Below are positions 1 through 7,176 of a stretch of DNA of 12,121 bases, piece by piece. The first letter of the stretch is position 1, and each line of letters starts with the position of its first letter. The notes under the pieces are model-generated. The model had not been told where the DNA came from. It searched no databases and saw nothing but the letters and a program-made list of their open reading frames with translations. The translations under genes and the position numbers were made by a program. This stretch comes from DAOVRL01 sp964459805 (GTDB taxonomy: Bacteria; Planctomycetota; Phycisphaerae; Sedimentisphaerales; Anaerobacaceae). The stretch lies in the NCBI GenBank assembly GCA_964459805.1, contig CAYWOD010000101.1:1-12121 (forward strand), written 5' to 3'.

Positions 1-300
1 AGGCGTGCGACCCGAGCGCCGTGTCGGTGCTATACAGCAGAACGCCTCTGCGAGAGACTCTCGGAGCCGTTTTCTTACCTGCTGTCAGCCCTAATGCGAT
101 AAACGCTTTTTTACCCGATAGTATTTTCCCCACAAATCTTGGGACGATACCAGAATGTTACGAAGGTTGGCTCTTGCGAATCCGGCGAAAAACACTGGGC
201 CGAACGTAAGATATTCGTATTCAATCGGTTATGAAGGTTGTGATGCAGAAACTTGTCAAAAGAACAAGATAATGCGCCTTTGCAATGCAGAGGATGACAA

Positions 301-326
301 GCTCTGGTAGTAATTACTACCAGGGC
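301..326. repeat. Near-perfect 26-base palindrome
   Basis: Positions 304-323 read CTGGTAGTAATTACTACCAG, which is its own reverse complement with no spacer. Beyond one T/G mismatch (303/324) the symmetry continues with C302-G325 and G301-C326. The AT-rich centre without a loop suits a dimeric DNA-binding protein better than an RNA hairpin, and no T-run follows on either strand, so it is not a classic terminator. It lies 73 bases beyond the stop codon of the zinc-ribbon membrane gene and about 170 bases upstream of the doubtful leftward frame at the window edge. Operator function is inference only. Confidence 0.6.
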
Positions 327-374
327 CTATACCGTGTGTTGACTTTTGGGCGCGTTCCTCATTAATCGCAGAGC

Positions 375-395
375 AGACTACGGACTGTAGTGTCT
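375..395 (-). terminator. Weak hairpin just after the zinc-ribbon gene stop
   Basis: Arms AGACTAC (375-381) and GTAGT plus TCT (387-391, 393-395) can pair around a five-base loop with one bulge. It starts four bases beyond the TGA at 401-399, where a terminator would sit, but no run of U follows it in the leftward transcript. It could slow decay of the mRNA 3' end or be chance. Confidence 0.2.
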
Positions 396-398
396 TTG

Positions 399-1445
399 TC
401 AGACTTCCCAGTTTAGCTTCTCTTGAGCGCGGAAATAGAACCTTCCGAGCAGGTGGGATGTTACCATGCTCAGATAGATGCCTACGAGCTTGAGGAAATG
501 GTCCATTACCCAGTTTCTGGGGAGGATGTATATGAGCAAGGGTATTGCGAAGGCAGGGAGATAGTAGAAGAGGGTCAGGGCGAGGTATCTGAAGAGCGTG
601 CTGAGGATCGACGGTATGATCAGAATGGGATTGAGGGCGGTGACGGAGTCGAACATGGTCACCGCCAGCCACGCCATTGGGAATACGAAGGCGCCGCATC
701 CGTAGAGTATCCAGAAAGTTCTGTCGACTCGGTGAGTGTAGATCAGGTACACAATGGTGGGGACAGCGGCGACGGCGATGCAGGCGACAATCCGGGCGAC
801 GATGCAGAACAACTCCCCGAATCCGGGGGTGTTGCCCGCCGTTTCAGGGGCACGCAATCCACCAAGGGCGCTGTCACGGATGCACTCGGAGAAGTACCAC
901 CACAGATAGCAAAAGAGGGTGAACCCCAGGAGAAAGCGGAGGATTAGAACGAGTACGAGAAACACGATGCCGGGGGGAAAGGTCATTGTGAATATGGCGA
1001 GGAATTTTGTCAGGGCGTGGAGCACGAAGGGTAACACGACGGCAATCACCATGATAATCAGGCCTGGAGTATTTGCGGGATACAGAAAGATATCGATTAT
1101 CCAGGGGAGCTTGCGCTTTGGTGGAGTGTCTGGCTCGGGCTTTCGGTATCCGAGCAGGAGTGTATGCTGGTCTTGCAAAGCCACATCCGAGTCGTCGTAC
1201 TGGTCCGCCGGCCCGGCTGCAACCTCGGCCTTTTGTGGGACAGCCAGCAAAACCGGGTCATAAGGTGATTTCTCCGGGCCTTGTTTTTGCTCGGCTGCGG
1301 GGCTTTGGGTCGGAAATGCCGCTGCGGTGTGAATTTCCGGGACGACGATTATGTTTTTGCATTTTGGGCACGTGCCCTTTTTGCCCGCACGGCTTTCGGG
1401 CACCTTGAACTTCTGGCCACATTTCCCGCAGCTAAACCTAATCAT
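399..1445 (-). CDS. Zinc-ribbon (MJ0042-type) multi-span membrane protein
   Basis: 348 residues. It opens with a zinc ribbon: C6-x2-C9, sixteen residues, then C26-x2-C29, in the MIRFSCGKCG form common at the N terminus of planctomycete proteins. Residues about 38-112 are a low-complexity linker rich in P, A, D and Q. From about 115 to 335 come six or seven hydrophobic membrane segments. A short polar motif, DSALGGLRAP (191-200), sits between segments, and the protein ends LGRFYFRAQEKLNW-EV. I chose ATG 1445-1443 because the ribbon starts there and a GGTGG lies just upstream; an in-frame GTG at 1469 would add eight residues. It is a paralogue of the protein encoded at 1611-2339, sharing FPMAxLA, FDxxxALNPI and LGRFY. 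Function is unknown; the ribbon probably faces the cytoplasm and may bind a partner or nucleic acid. Confidence 0.85.
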   Translation of the reverse strand: MIRFSCGKCGQKFKVPESRAGKKGTCPKCKNIIVVPEIHTAAAFPTQSPAAEQKQGPEKSPYDPVLLAVPQKAEVAAGPADQYDDSDVALQDQHTLLLGYRKPEPDTPPKRKLPWIIDIFLYPANTPGLIIMVIAVVLPFVLHALTKFLAIFTMTFPPGIVFLVLVLILRFLLGFTLFCYLWWYFSECIRDSALGGLRAPETAGNTPGFGELFCIVARIVACIAVAAVPTIVYLIYTHRVDRTFWILYGCGAFVFPMAWLAVTMFDSVTALNPILIIPSILSTLFRYLALTLFYYLPAFAIPLLIYILPRNWVMDHFLKLVGIYLSMVTSHLLGRFYFRAQEKLNWEV

Positions 1446-1517
1446 AATGCCACCCGCGTCCGCCGTCACCGCCGTTTCGCCTTCCTGGGATTTTCTTCAA
1501 CAATACAGGCCTAACCT

Positions 1518-1584
1518 GCAATTTTGCAAGACTCGTCTCAATAAACAAGACGCAGAGGAGCTGAATTTCTTCAAGCAAAATTGC
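1518..1584. repeat. Nested inverted repeat between the two membrane-protein genes
   Basis: GCAATTTTGC at 1518-1527 is the exact reverse complement of GCAAAATTGC at 1575-1584. Inside it CGTCT (1534-1538) pairs with AGACG (1548-1552). In RNA this would be a stem with a large internal loop. It fills much of the 165-base gap between the two paralogous genes and has no T-run, so a role as terminator or processing site is only a guess. Confidence 0.35.
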
Positions 1585-1610
1585 CGGCCGGGGCCCTGCA
1601 TAGCTATCGG

Positions 1611-2339
1611 TTACAGGCCCCAGTTGAGTTTATATTTATTCCACCAGTAAAATCTGCCTAACAGGTGAGCGGCGACGAGCAGCAGATAAAGCCCGACCGC
1701 ACTCGAAACGAAGCTAAGGATCGGTATATTGCTCAGAATCCAGAAAACCGCGGCGACAAGGCCGCCAAAGACGCAAAACGACAAGATCAAGGCCCAATAT
1801 GCAAAAAAGGTCCTCAGTACCGAGACGACTATGAATATCGGGTTCAGTGCGTGGGTTGCGTCGAACAAGATGCCCGCCAACAGCGCCATTGGAAAGAAGA
1901 AGCCGCCGCAGGCCGCCAGCAGCCAGAAAGCCGAATCAGTCCGCTCGGTAAAGCCGTAGTAGAGACCCACCGGCCAAAAACATACGGCCACGCAGCCAAG
2001 TATAAGCCCTATTTGCGAAACGAAGTCTCCCTTATCGGGAACGTGGTGAACGGCAATATTCGGCGCACGCCGGCCGCCCCTGGAGCTGTCGTAGATGCAA
2101 TAGCCGAAGTAAAATGCAACATAGCCGACAAGCAGAATGCGAAGCCCCAGAACCACCACCTGGCCGTAATGGCGGAACACAGCAAACATAATCGGCTGAG
2201 TCAAATCCACCACCAAATACGCGACAACGAAAATGCCGATTTGTATCAGCCCGTGCATGCTCGCCGGGTACACCAATACCTCAACAAACCAAGGCAGCTT
2301 GCTTTCGACCTCTAATGGAGGATCCTCGAGTATTTTCAC
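1611..2339 (-). CDS. Multi-span membrane protein, paralogue without zinc ribbon
   Basis: 242 residues with five or six hydrophobic segments between about residues 20 and 228. It aligns with the membrane part of the neighbouring protein at 399-1445. Shared blocks are KLPW followed by YPA near the start (14-25), DSSRGGRRAP (84-93 versus DSALGGLRAP), FFFPMALLA (147-155), FDATHALNPIFI (159-170) and LGRFY plus KLNW at the end. It lacks the four-cysteine ribbon and most of the linker. The start is taken as GTG 2339-2337 because GGAAGGGG lies six bases upstream; a TTG at 2375 would add twelve residues but has no such site. The two genes look like a tandem duplication in which one copy kept or gained the ribbon. 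The family has no function known to me. Confidence 0.78.
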   Translation of the reverse strand: MKILEDPPLEVESKLPWFVEVLVYPASMHGLIQIGIFVVAYLVVDLTQPIMFAVFRHYGQVVVLGLRILLVGYVAFYFGYCIYDSSRGGRRAPNIAVHHVPDKGDFVSQIGLILGCVAVCFWPVGLYYGFTERTDSAFWLLAACGGFFFPMALLAGILFDATHALNPIFIVVSVLRTFFAYWALILSFCVFGGLVAAVFWILSNIPILSFVSSAVGLYLLLVAAHLLGRFYWWNKYKLNWGL

Positions 2340-2345
2340 CTCGAT

Positions 2346-2353
2346 CCCCTTCC
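2346..2353 (-). promoter_or_regulatory. Ribosome binding site deciding a GTG start
   Basis: GGAAGGGG on the minus strand, six bases before GTG 2339-2337. It supports the GTG over the longer TTG start at 2375 for the membrane protein gene. Confidence 0.55.
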
Positions 2354-2379
2354 AGCAATTTGAAATTGCACCCAAGTGC

Positions 2380-2466
2380 CTATGTGTTTGCGAGCTTTTC
2401 TTTTATTATTTCCGCGGCCTTGGTAAGGGCATCGTCGATTTTGCTGGGGCATTTCTCGCCGCCCAC
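2380..2466 (-). pseudogene. Orphan AlaS-like C-terminal tail fragment
   Basis: A minus-strand frame open from 2514 to a TAG at 2382-2380 contains, from 2466 on, GGEKCPSKIDDALTKAAEII followed by KEKLANT. The end of the intact AlaS is GGKNPKKINDALKKATELIK followed by EKLAE. From the shared proline onward 15 of 21 residues are identical, with one extra residue before it, and many of the codon differences are synonymous (GAC/GAT, CTC/CTT, CTG/CTC). The frame has no ATG. A GTG at 2466 is in frame but has no ribosome binding site, and the rest of AlaS is absent. I read it as a diverged remnant of a second alaS 3' end, stranded between the lipoprotein and membrane-protein genes. A small expressed protein, or chance similarity of lysine-rich helices, cannot be excluded. 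Confidence 0.5.
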
Positions 2467-2503
2467 ACATTGTTTATTCGGATATCTCTTGGAGGTCGGT
2501 TGC

Positions 2504-3088
2504 TCACAACTGACTTACCATCTTAATGCCGACGAGCCTGTCGTTCGTAATTATCATCTCGCTTCTCAAGTTGTCATAATACAGAATTGTAAAGGGTCCC
2601 GTCGAATCTGTACTGTCCGGTTCGCCATAAGCGGTGACGATTTGATTGCGACTGGCTCCCATGGCAACGCCTTTTGTTGTCCTCTCGGCAAAAGTATCCA
2701 CATGAGAAATACCCGGGTATTCTTTTGAATAGCACTTGATGTAATTAACGCCAACAGTTGGATTAAGCCCGAAGTTTAGACCTCTCGAAGAAATATAGTC
2801 CAGCCTTACCGTGTCTTGTCCTAGTTCTTCAATTCCTTTATCAGGTTGCCCAAGATGTTTTATGACCTCTTCTTTCGACATACCGAACCTGACAGGTCCA
2901 ACGCCGACGCCCAGTTCAATCACCAAGGCCTCGCTGGGTTCAACTACCGGGTCCTCGCTGGGGCTGGCAGCGGTTTCGTCCTCGCTGTCCGGTGCCGGTG
3001 CATCCTTTCTGCAGCCGGCCAAGGTGAATACAACAATAGCGGCACACAAAATTACAATTGCTTTTTTGTAGTATTTGTTTCCGGCCAT
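2504..3088 (-). CDS. Small lipoprotein with two BLIP/SmpA-like half-repeats
   Basis: 194 residues. A lysine-containing N terminus, a hydrophobic stretch (10-23) and lipobox LAGC with Cys26 mark an exported lipoprotein. A disordered acidic, Pro/Ser-rich linker follows (27-55). Then come two copies of a short motif: VRFGMSKEEVIKHLGQPD (66-83) and GVAMGASRNQIVTAYGEPD (140-158). This G-M-s-xx-(E/Q)-(V/I)-xxx-(L/Y)-G-x-PD signature is typical of tandem folds in the SmpA/OmlA and beta-lactamase-inhibitor-like families, usually involved in protein binding at the cell envelope. ATG 3088-3086 is chosen because AAGGAG lies six bases upstream; a TTG fifteen bases earlier is less likely. The gene follows alaS by 87 bases. 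The exact partner is unknown. Confidence 0.8.
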   Translation of the reverse strand: MAGNKYYKKAIVILCAAIVVFTLAGCRKDAPAPDSEDETAASPSEDPVVEPSEALVIELGVGVGPVRFGMSKEEVIKHLGQPDKGIEELGQDTVRLDYISSRGLNFGLNPTVGVNYIKCYSKEYPGISHVDTFAERTTKGVAMGASRNQIVTAYGEPDSTDSTGPFTILYYDNLRSEMIITNDRLVGIKMVSQL

Positions 3089-3094
3089 AACAAT

Positions 3095-3100
3095 CTCCTT
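3095..3100 (-). promoter_or_regulatory. Ribosome binding site of the lipoprotein gene
   Basis: AAGGAG on the minus strand, six bases before ATG 3088-3086. It overlaps the alternative longer TTG-start reading of the gene and argues for the shorter one. Confidence 0.65.
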
Positions 3101-3175
3101 CAATTAACAATCCCTACGAATTCCTTACTCCTTATTATTTCGGCTATGACATTAACAAAGGGTCTCTGTAAATTA

Positions 3176-5893
3176 CTACTCGGCCAGTTTTTCTTTTATC
3201 AGTTCTGTGGCTTTTTTGAGGGCGTCGTTGATTTTCTTTGGATTTTTTCCGCCGGCCTGTGCCATTTGAGGCCGCCCTCCACCACCACCGTCAATTATCG
3301 GTGCGATTGCCTTGACGATGTCGCCGGCCTTTAGGCCTTTCTCGATGAGGTCGTTGGTCATAGCCACCAGGAGTGTTGCCTTGTCGTCATCCTCGAAGCC
3401 CAGGACAATGGCGGCGGATTTTGCCTTCTTCTTGAGCATATCTACGGCTTCCCTTGCCTGCTCAACGGAAGTTGTCGCGACCTGGCCAATGATTATGTGT
3501 GCTTCGCCCAGCTTCTCACAGCGTTTGAGGAGCTGCTTTGCCTCGGCCATAGCATCGGAGCCGGAGAGGCGGGCGGCGGATTTCAGCTCCTTGGCGAGCT
3601 TCTTGTTGTCCTGTAAGAGCCGGGTGATTCTCTCGACCAACGCCTCGGATGGGACCTTGAGCATTGCTGAGAGCTCGTCGACGATGCCGCCTGCCCTTTC
3701 GAGATAGACGCTTAGCCCAGAGCCTGTCAGGGCGGTAATTCTGCGAACGCCAGCGGAGATGCTCTCTTCCTTGATGATCTTGAAGCCGCCTATGGAGCCG
3801 AGCCTCCCGACGTGGGTGCCGCCGCAGAACTCCCGGCTAAAGGCTTGAGGGATTTGGCCTTCGTCGGCGGCGCCGAGGCAGACCACGCGGACCTCGTTTC
3901 CGTACTTTTCGCCGAACAGCGCCATTGCACCAAGCTGCTCGGCCCGGTCCCTGGACATTACCGCGGAAGTTACAGCGGCATCGGCTGCAATTTTCTCTCT
4001 GACCAGATTTTCAACCTTTTTGAGTTCATCGGCAGTGGGCGCTTTGGGATAGGTGAAGTCGAATCTCAGGTAGTCGGGGCCTACATAGCTTCCCTGCTGG
4101 GCCACCGAATCGCCGAGCGCCTGCTGCAGCGCCCACTGGAGCAGGTGCGTGGCGGTATGGTTCTTCTTTATCGAGTTCCTGTCTTTGCTAACGCAGGCCT
4201 TTATATCTTGACCGACGGCGAACGCCCCGGCGGTGACTTTGCCACGGTGGACCACGCAGTTGGCTATTTTCGTAGTGCCCTCGACAACAAACTGTCCACC
4301 GTCGGATTCGATAACGCCGCAATCGCCGACCTGCCCCCCGGCCTCTGCATAAAAGCAGGTCTTATCGAGAACGATTCCGACCTCCGCGTCGGTCTCAATC
4401 CGGCCGGCGTCGTTGAAACCGCCGTCGTCGATCCAGCCGAGGATTTTGCTCTCGCAAGTGTCGGTATGATACTTGTGCATATCTTCGGTCGCGGGCAGCT
4501 CGGTGTCGGCCAGCGTCGTGATCAAAGAATCGCTTTTCTGGGCCGCACGCGCCCGCTGACGCTGGGCCTCCATCAATTCGTTGAATTTCTCGGTATCGAC
4601 TTTCAGGCCTCGCTCCTGGGCCATAAGCTGGGTCAGATCGAGCGGGAAGCCGTAAGTGTCGTAAAGCTGGAAGGCGTCCTCGCCGCTGATAGTGGCTTCC
4701 TTGCTTTTGACGGCGCGTCTGGCGGCATCGGTGAAGATTTCGATCCCCCTGTCGAGCGTTCTGCCGAAGCTTGCCTCCTCGGATTCGATAACGGTCGCGA
4801 CGTAGTCCGCCCTCGCCTTTATTTCGCCGAAGGCATCACCGAGGCAGTCAACGACCACCGGCACGAGTTTGTAAATAAACGGCTCGTGCATTCCCAGCTC
4901 TCTGCCGAACCTCGAGGCCCGGCGGAGTATCCTGCGAATCACATATCCGCGGCCTTCGTTGGAGGGCGTCGCGCCGTCGGTTATCGCGAAGGTCAACGCG
5001 CGAATATGGTCGGCGATTACCCGAAAGGAATTATCGGTTTTATTGGCGAGCTTTGAGGTGTATTTGTGGCCGATTATCCGGCTGGTGCGACCGATTATGG
5101 GCATAAACAGGTCGGTATCATAGTTGCTCGGTTTGTTCTGGAGCACGGCGACGAATCTTTCGAGGCCCGCACCGGTGTCAACATATTTGGCCGATAACGG
5201 CAGAAGCTCACCGCCGCTCTGGCGATTGAACTGGATGAAAACGAGATTCCACAGCTCGATATATCTCGCACAGCCGGCGTTGACGTTGCAATCGTGGCCC
5301 GGGACATTCTTCATATCGCAGGCGTCAGGCCCCAAGTCAATGTGTATTTCGCTGCAGGGCCCGCAGGGTCCGGTCTCGCCCATCTCCCAGAAGTTGTCCT
5401 TTTTGCCGAAGGCCAAAACATGGTCGGCGGATATCGACGTGACTTTGGTCCAAAGCCGGGCGGCCTCGTCATCTCTTGGAAGGCCGTCGGCCTGGTCACC
5501 GCCAAAGACCGTCGCCCACAAGCGGTCCGGCGAAATGCCCCAGACCTTCGTGAGCAGCTCCCAGGCCCACTCGATTGCCTCGGCCTTGAAGTAGTCGTCG
5601 AACGACCAGTTGCCCAACATCTCAAAAAACGTATGGTGGTAGGTGTCTTTGCCGACTTCCTCGAGGTCGTTGTGTTTGCCGCTCACCCGCAGGCATTTCT
5701 GGGTGTTGACAGCCCGCGGGCACTCCGGGGCCGTCAGGCCCAGGAAAATATCCTTGAACTGGTTCATTCCCGCGTTGGCAAAGAGCAGCGTCTCATCGCC
5801 GATGGGAACTATCGGCGAGCTGGGGACAAATTCGTGGCCCTTGTCCTTGAAGAAATCTATGAAGCCGGTTCTGATTTGCTTTGCAGTCAACAT
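3176..5893 (-). CDS. alaS: Alanine--tRNA ligase
   Basis: 905 residues, a full-length AlaRS (usual length about 870-900). It attaches alanine to tRNA-Ala in the cytoplasm and edits mischarged Ser or Gly. The class II catalytic domain fills about 1-250, with RxxGKHNDLExVG near 69-82, HHTFFEMLGNWSFDDYFK (86-103) and CGPCSEIH (177-184). The tRNA-recognition region includes RVIADHIRAL (291-300) and GRGYVIRRILRRASRFG (314-330). The editing domain carries the zinc-binding HTATH (579-583) and CGGTH (690-694), so proofreading looks intact. The C-Ala/DHHA1 domain has the usual glycine run (869-873) and a lysine-rich final helix. The start is the conserved MLTAKQIRTGFIDFF; its ribosome binding site is weak. 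It follows recA, a common bacterial order, but without recX between. Confidence 0.98.
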   Translation of the reverse strand: MLTAKQIRTGFIDFFKDKGHEFVPSSPIVPIGDETLLFANAGMNQFKDIFLGLTAPECPRAVNTQKCLRVSGKHNDLEEVGKDTYHHTFFEMLGNWSFDDYFKAEAIEWAWELLTKVWGISPDRLWATVFGGDQADGLPRDDEAARLWTKVTSISADHVLAFGKKDNFWEMGETGPCGPCSEIHIDLGPDACDMKNVPGHDCNVNAGCARYIELWNLVFIQFNRQSGGELLPLSAKYVDTGAGLERFVAVLQNKPSNYDTDLFMPIIGRTSRIIGHKYTSKLANKTDNSFRVIADHIRALTFAITDGATPSNEGRGYVIRRILRRASRFGRELGMHEPFIYKLVPVVVDCLGDAFGEIKARADYVATVIESEEASFGRTLDRGIEIFTDAARRAVKSKEATISGEDAFQLYDTYGFPLDLTQLMAQERGLKVDTEKFNELMEAQRQRARAAQKSDSLITTLADTELPATEDMHKYHTDTCESKILGWIDDGGFNDAGRIETDAEVGIVLDKTCFYAEAGGQVGDCGVIESDGGQFVVEGTTKIANCVVHRGKVTAGAFAVGQDIKACVSKDRNSIKKNHTATHLLQWALQQALGDSVAQQGSYVGPDYLRFDFTYPKAPTADELKKVENLVREKIAADAAVTSAVMSRDRAEQLGAMALFGEKYGNEVRVVCLGAADEGQIPQAFSREFCGGTHVGRLGSIGGFKIIKEESISAGVRRITALTGSGLSVYLERAGGIVDELSAMLKVPSEALVERITRLLQDNKKLAKELKSAARLSGSDAMAEAKQLLKRCEKLGEAHIIIGQVATTSVEQAREAVDMLKKKAKSAAIVLGFEDDDKATLLVAMTNDLIEKGLKAGDIVKAIAPIIDGGGGGRPQMAQAGGKNPKKINDALKKATELIKEKLAE

Positions 5894-5958
5894 CTCACAT
5901 CTCGAATTTTGTTTACGTCATTTCGCGACTACTGCCCTGTCACAACTCAGATGATGGA

Positions 5959-6037
5959 TGTCATTGCGAGCGAAGCGAAGCAATCTCTACCGTTCGAAGA
6001 CAGAGATTGCCACGGCCTTTCAGGCCTCGCAATGACA
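5959..6037. repeat. Dispersed-type palindromic repeat between recA and alaS
   Basis: Outer arms TGTCATTGCGAG at 5959-5970 and CTCGCAATGACA at 6026-6037 are perfect reverse complements. Inside them GCAATCTCT (5980-5988) pairs with AGAGATTGC (6002-6010). The result is a long two-tier hairpin with an unpaired, purine-rich CGAAGCGAA on one side. The wording GTCATTGCGAGCGAAGCGAA is that of a repeat scattered through intergenic regions of many unrelated bacteria, presumably a non-autonomous element. It fills much of the 205-base gap where recX often lies. As RNA it could separate recA and alaS expression, but it has no T-run. Confidence 0.75.
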
Positions 6038-6098
6038 ACTCCTCAAATAATATGTAACAGAGCACCAACCGGACTATCGGGAAGATCCGCCCGGCCAA

Positions 6099-7145
6099 TC
6101 ACACAAGGCCCTTGGCGACAAGGACCTTGTTCTTAATTTCTTCGCGCAGGTCTCTATTTTCAAGGAGAAATTTCTTGGCGTTCTCCCTGCCCTGGCCTAA
6201 CCGCATGCTACCGTAGTTGAGCCAGGCGCCGCTCCTTTCGACGACCTCGCAGCCCAGGGCCAAATCGAGCAGGTCGCCCTCGTAGCTGATGCCGCTGTCG
6301 AACATAATGTCAAACTCCGTGTCCTTAAAGGGCGGAGCGATCTTGTTCTTTACGACCCTGGCCCGGACCCGTGAGCCGATGGCGCCTTTGTTGTCCTTTA
6401 TGGTTGTAATGCGTCGCAAATCGATACGCACGGAACTGTAGAACTTCAGCGCTCTTCCACCGGGCGTCGTTTCGGGATTGCCAAACATCACGCCGATCTT
6501 CATTCGGATTTGGTTTATGAAGATAAGGGCGGTTCTGCTCTTGCCGATGATAGCCGTGAGTTTTCTCATTGCCTGGCTCATCAATCTCGCCTGCAGTCCG
6601 ACGTGGGTGGCGCCCATTTCCCCTTCTATCTCGGCCTTTGGCGTCAGTGCGGCCACCGAGTCAACGACGATGACATCGATCGAGTTGGAAGCTATCAGCA
6701 TCTCGACTATGTCGAGGGCCTGCTCGCCGGTATCGGGCTGGCTCACTAACAGCGAGCCGACGTCGATGCCCAGCCTTTTTGCCCAGGTCGTATCGAGTGC
6801 GTGCTCGGCGTCGATAAAGGCTGCGACACCGCCGGCCTGCTGGGCGCCGGCTATCACGTGAAGCGCCAGAGTGGTTTTGCCGGACGACTCCGGCCCGTAC
6901 AGCTCGGTGACCCGGCCCCGCGGGATGCCCACCCCGCCAAGAGCGATATCCAGCGACAGCGAGCCGGTGTGGATGCCCTCAATCCTGGCGTATCTGTGCT
7001 CGTCCATTTGCATGATAGCGCCCTGGCCGTATTGCTTTTCGATCTGTGCGATGACGCGCTGCAGCGCGGCCTCTTTGCCGCCTGCCGGGGGTCTCAAACG
7101 CTCTATCTTGCGTTTAGCTGTTTGAGATGTTTTCGTCTTTGCCAT
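6099..7145 (-). CDS. recA: Recombinase RecA
   Basis: 348 residues. RecA forms ATP-dependent filaments on single-stranded DNA, performs strand exchange and triggers LexA cleavage. Visible motifs are Walker A GPESSGKT (84-91), the conserved glutamate in DAEHALD (E114), Walker B VIVVDSVAAL (158-167), and loop L2 with FGNPETTPGGRALKF (221-235). The N terminus is about twenty residues longer than in E. coli and basic (KTKTSQTAKRKIERLRPP). The C terminus stops at NKVLVAKGLV and lacks the acidic tail seen in E. coli. ATG 7145-7143 is chosen because GGAGG precedes it by eight bases; a TTG at 7160 would add five residues. It lies 80 bases after thpR. No recognisable LexA box (neither CTGT-N8-ACAG nor GAAC-N4-GTTC) is seen in that gap. 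Confidence 0.98.
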   Translation of the reverse strand: MAKTKTSQTAKRKIERLRPPAGGKEAALQRVIAQIEKQYGQGAIMQMDEHRYARIEGIHTGSLSLDIALGGVGIPRGRVTELYGPESSGKTTLALHVIAGAQQAGGVAAFIDAEHALDTTWAKRLGIDVGSLLVSQPDTGEQALDIVEMLIASNSIDVIVVDSVAALTPKAEIEGEMGATHVGLQARLMSQAMRKLTAIIGKSRTALIFINQIRMKIGVMFGNPETTPGGRALKFYSSVRIDLRRITTIKDNKGAIGSRVRARVVKNKIAPPFKDTEFDIMFDSGISYEGDLLDLALGCEVVERSGAWLNYGSMRLGQGRENAKKFLLENRDLREEIKNKVLVAKGLV

Positions 7146-7153
7146 TTTCCTTT

Positions 7154-7158
7154 CCTCC
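7154..7158 (-). promoter_or_regulatory. Ribosome binding site of recA
   Basis: GGAGG on the minus strand, eight bases before ATG 7145-7143. It decides the start in favour of MAKTKTSQ over a TTG five codons upstream that lies within the same purine-rich stretch. Confidence 0.55.
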
Positions 7159-7176
7159 AATTCAGTTAGGCGCTCG

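Larger units (their letters stand above)
1..398. other. Gene-poor left edge, no supported gene
   Basis: No reading frame here is convincing. The most plausible candidate is a minus-strand frame open from about position 154 to the window edge, with a possible GTG start at 133-131 and about 44 codons visible (it would begin MGKILSGKKAFIALGLTAGK). It lacks a clear ribosome binding site and I do not recognise it. A perfect minus-strand TTGACA at 259-254 could be a -35 box for it, but the -10 region is poor. A plus-strand frame at 21-209 covers the same bases and is equally unsupported. The stretch also holds the palindrome at 301-326 and a small hairpin at 375-395 just past the stop of the zinc-ribbon membrane gene. 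Confidence 0.5.

Noticed and set aside
256..699. Minus-strand open frame of 147 codons at the end of the membrane gene
   Set aside because: It overlaps the real gene in another frame, is rich in H, R and P, and has no domain-like features.
423..947. Plus-strand open frame of 174 codons rich in E, G and D
   Set aside because: It is the antisense of the transmembrane codons of the zinc-ribbon membrane protein, and its acidic repetitive composition follows from that.
3812..5056. Long plus-strand open frame (414 codons) opposite alaS
   Set aside because: It lies wholly antisense to an intact, motif-complete alaS and reflects that gene's codon pattern. Its translation shows no recognisable motif.
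5959..6037. Rho-independent terminator for recA
   Set aside because: The hairpin is long and two-tiered with no following T-run, and its sequence is that of a dispersed repeat.
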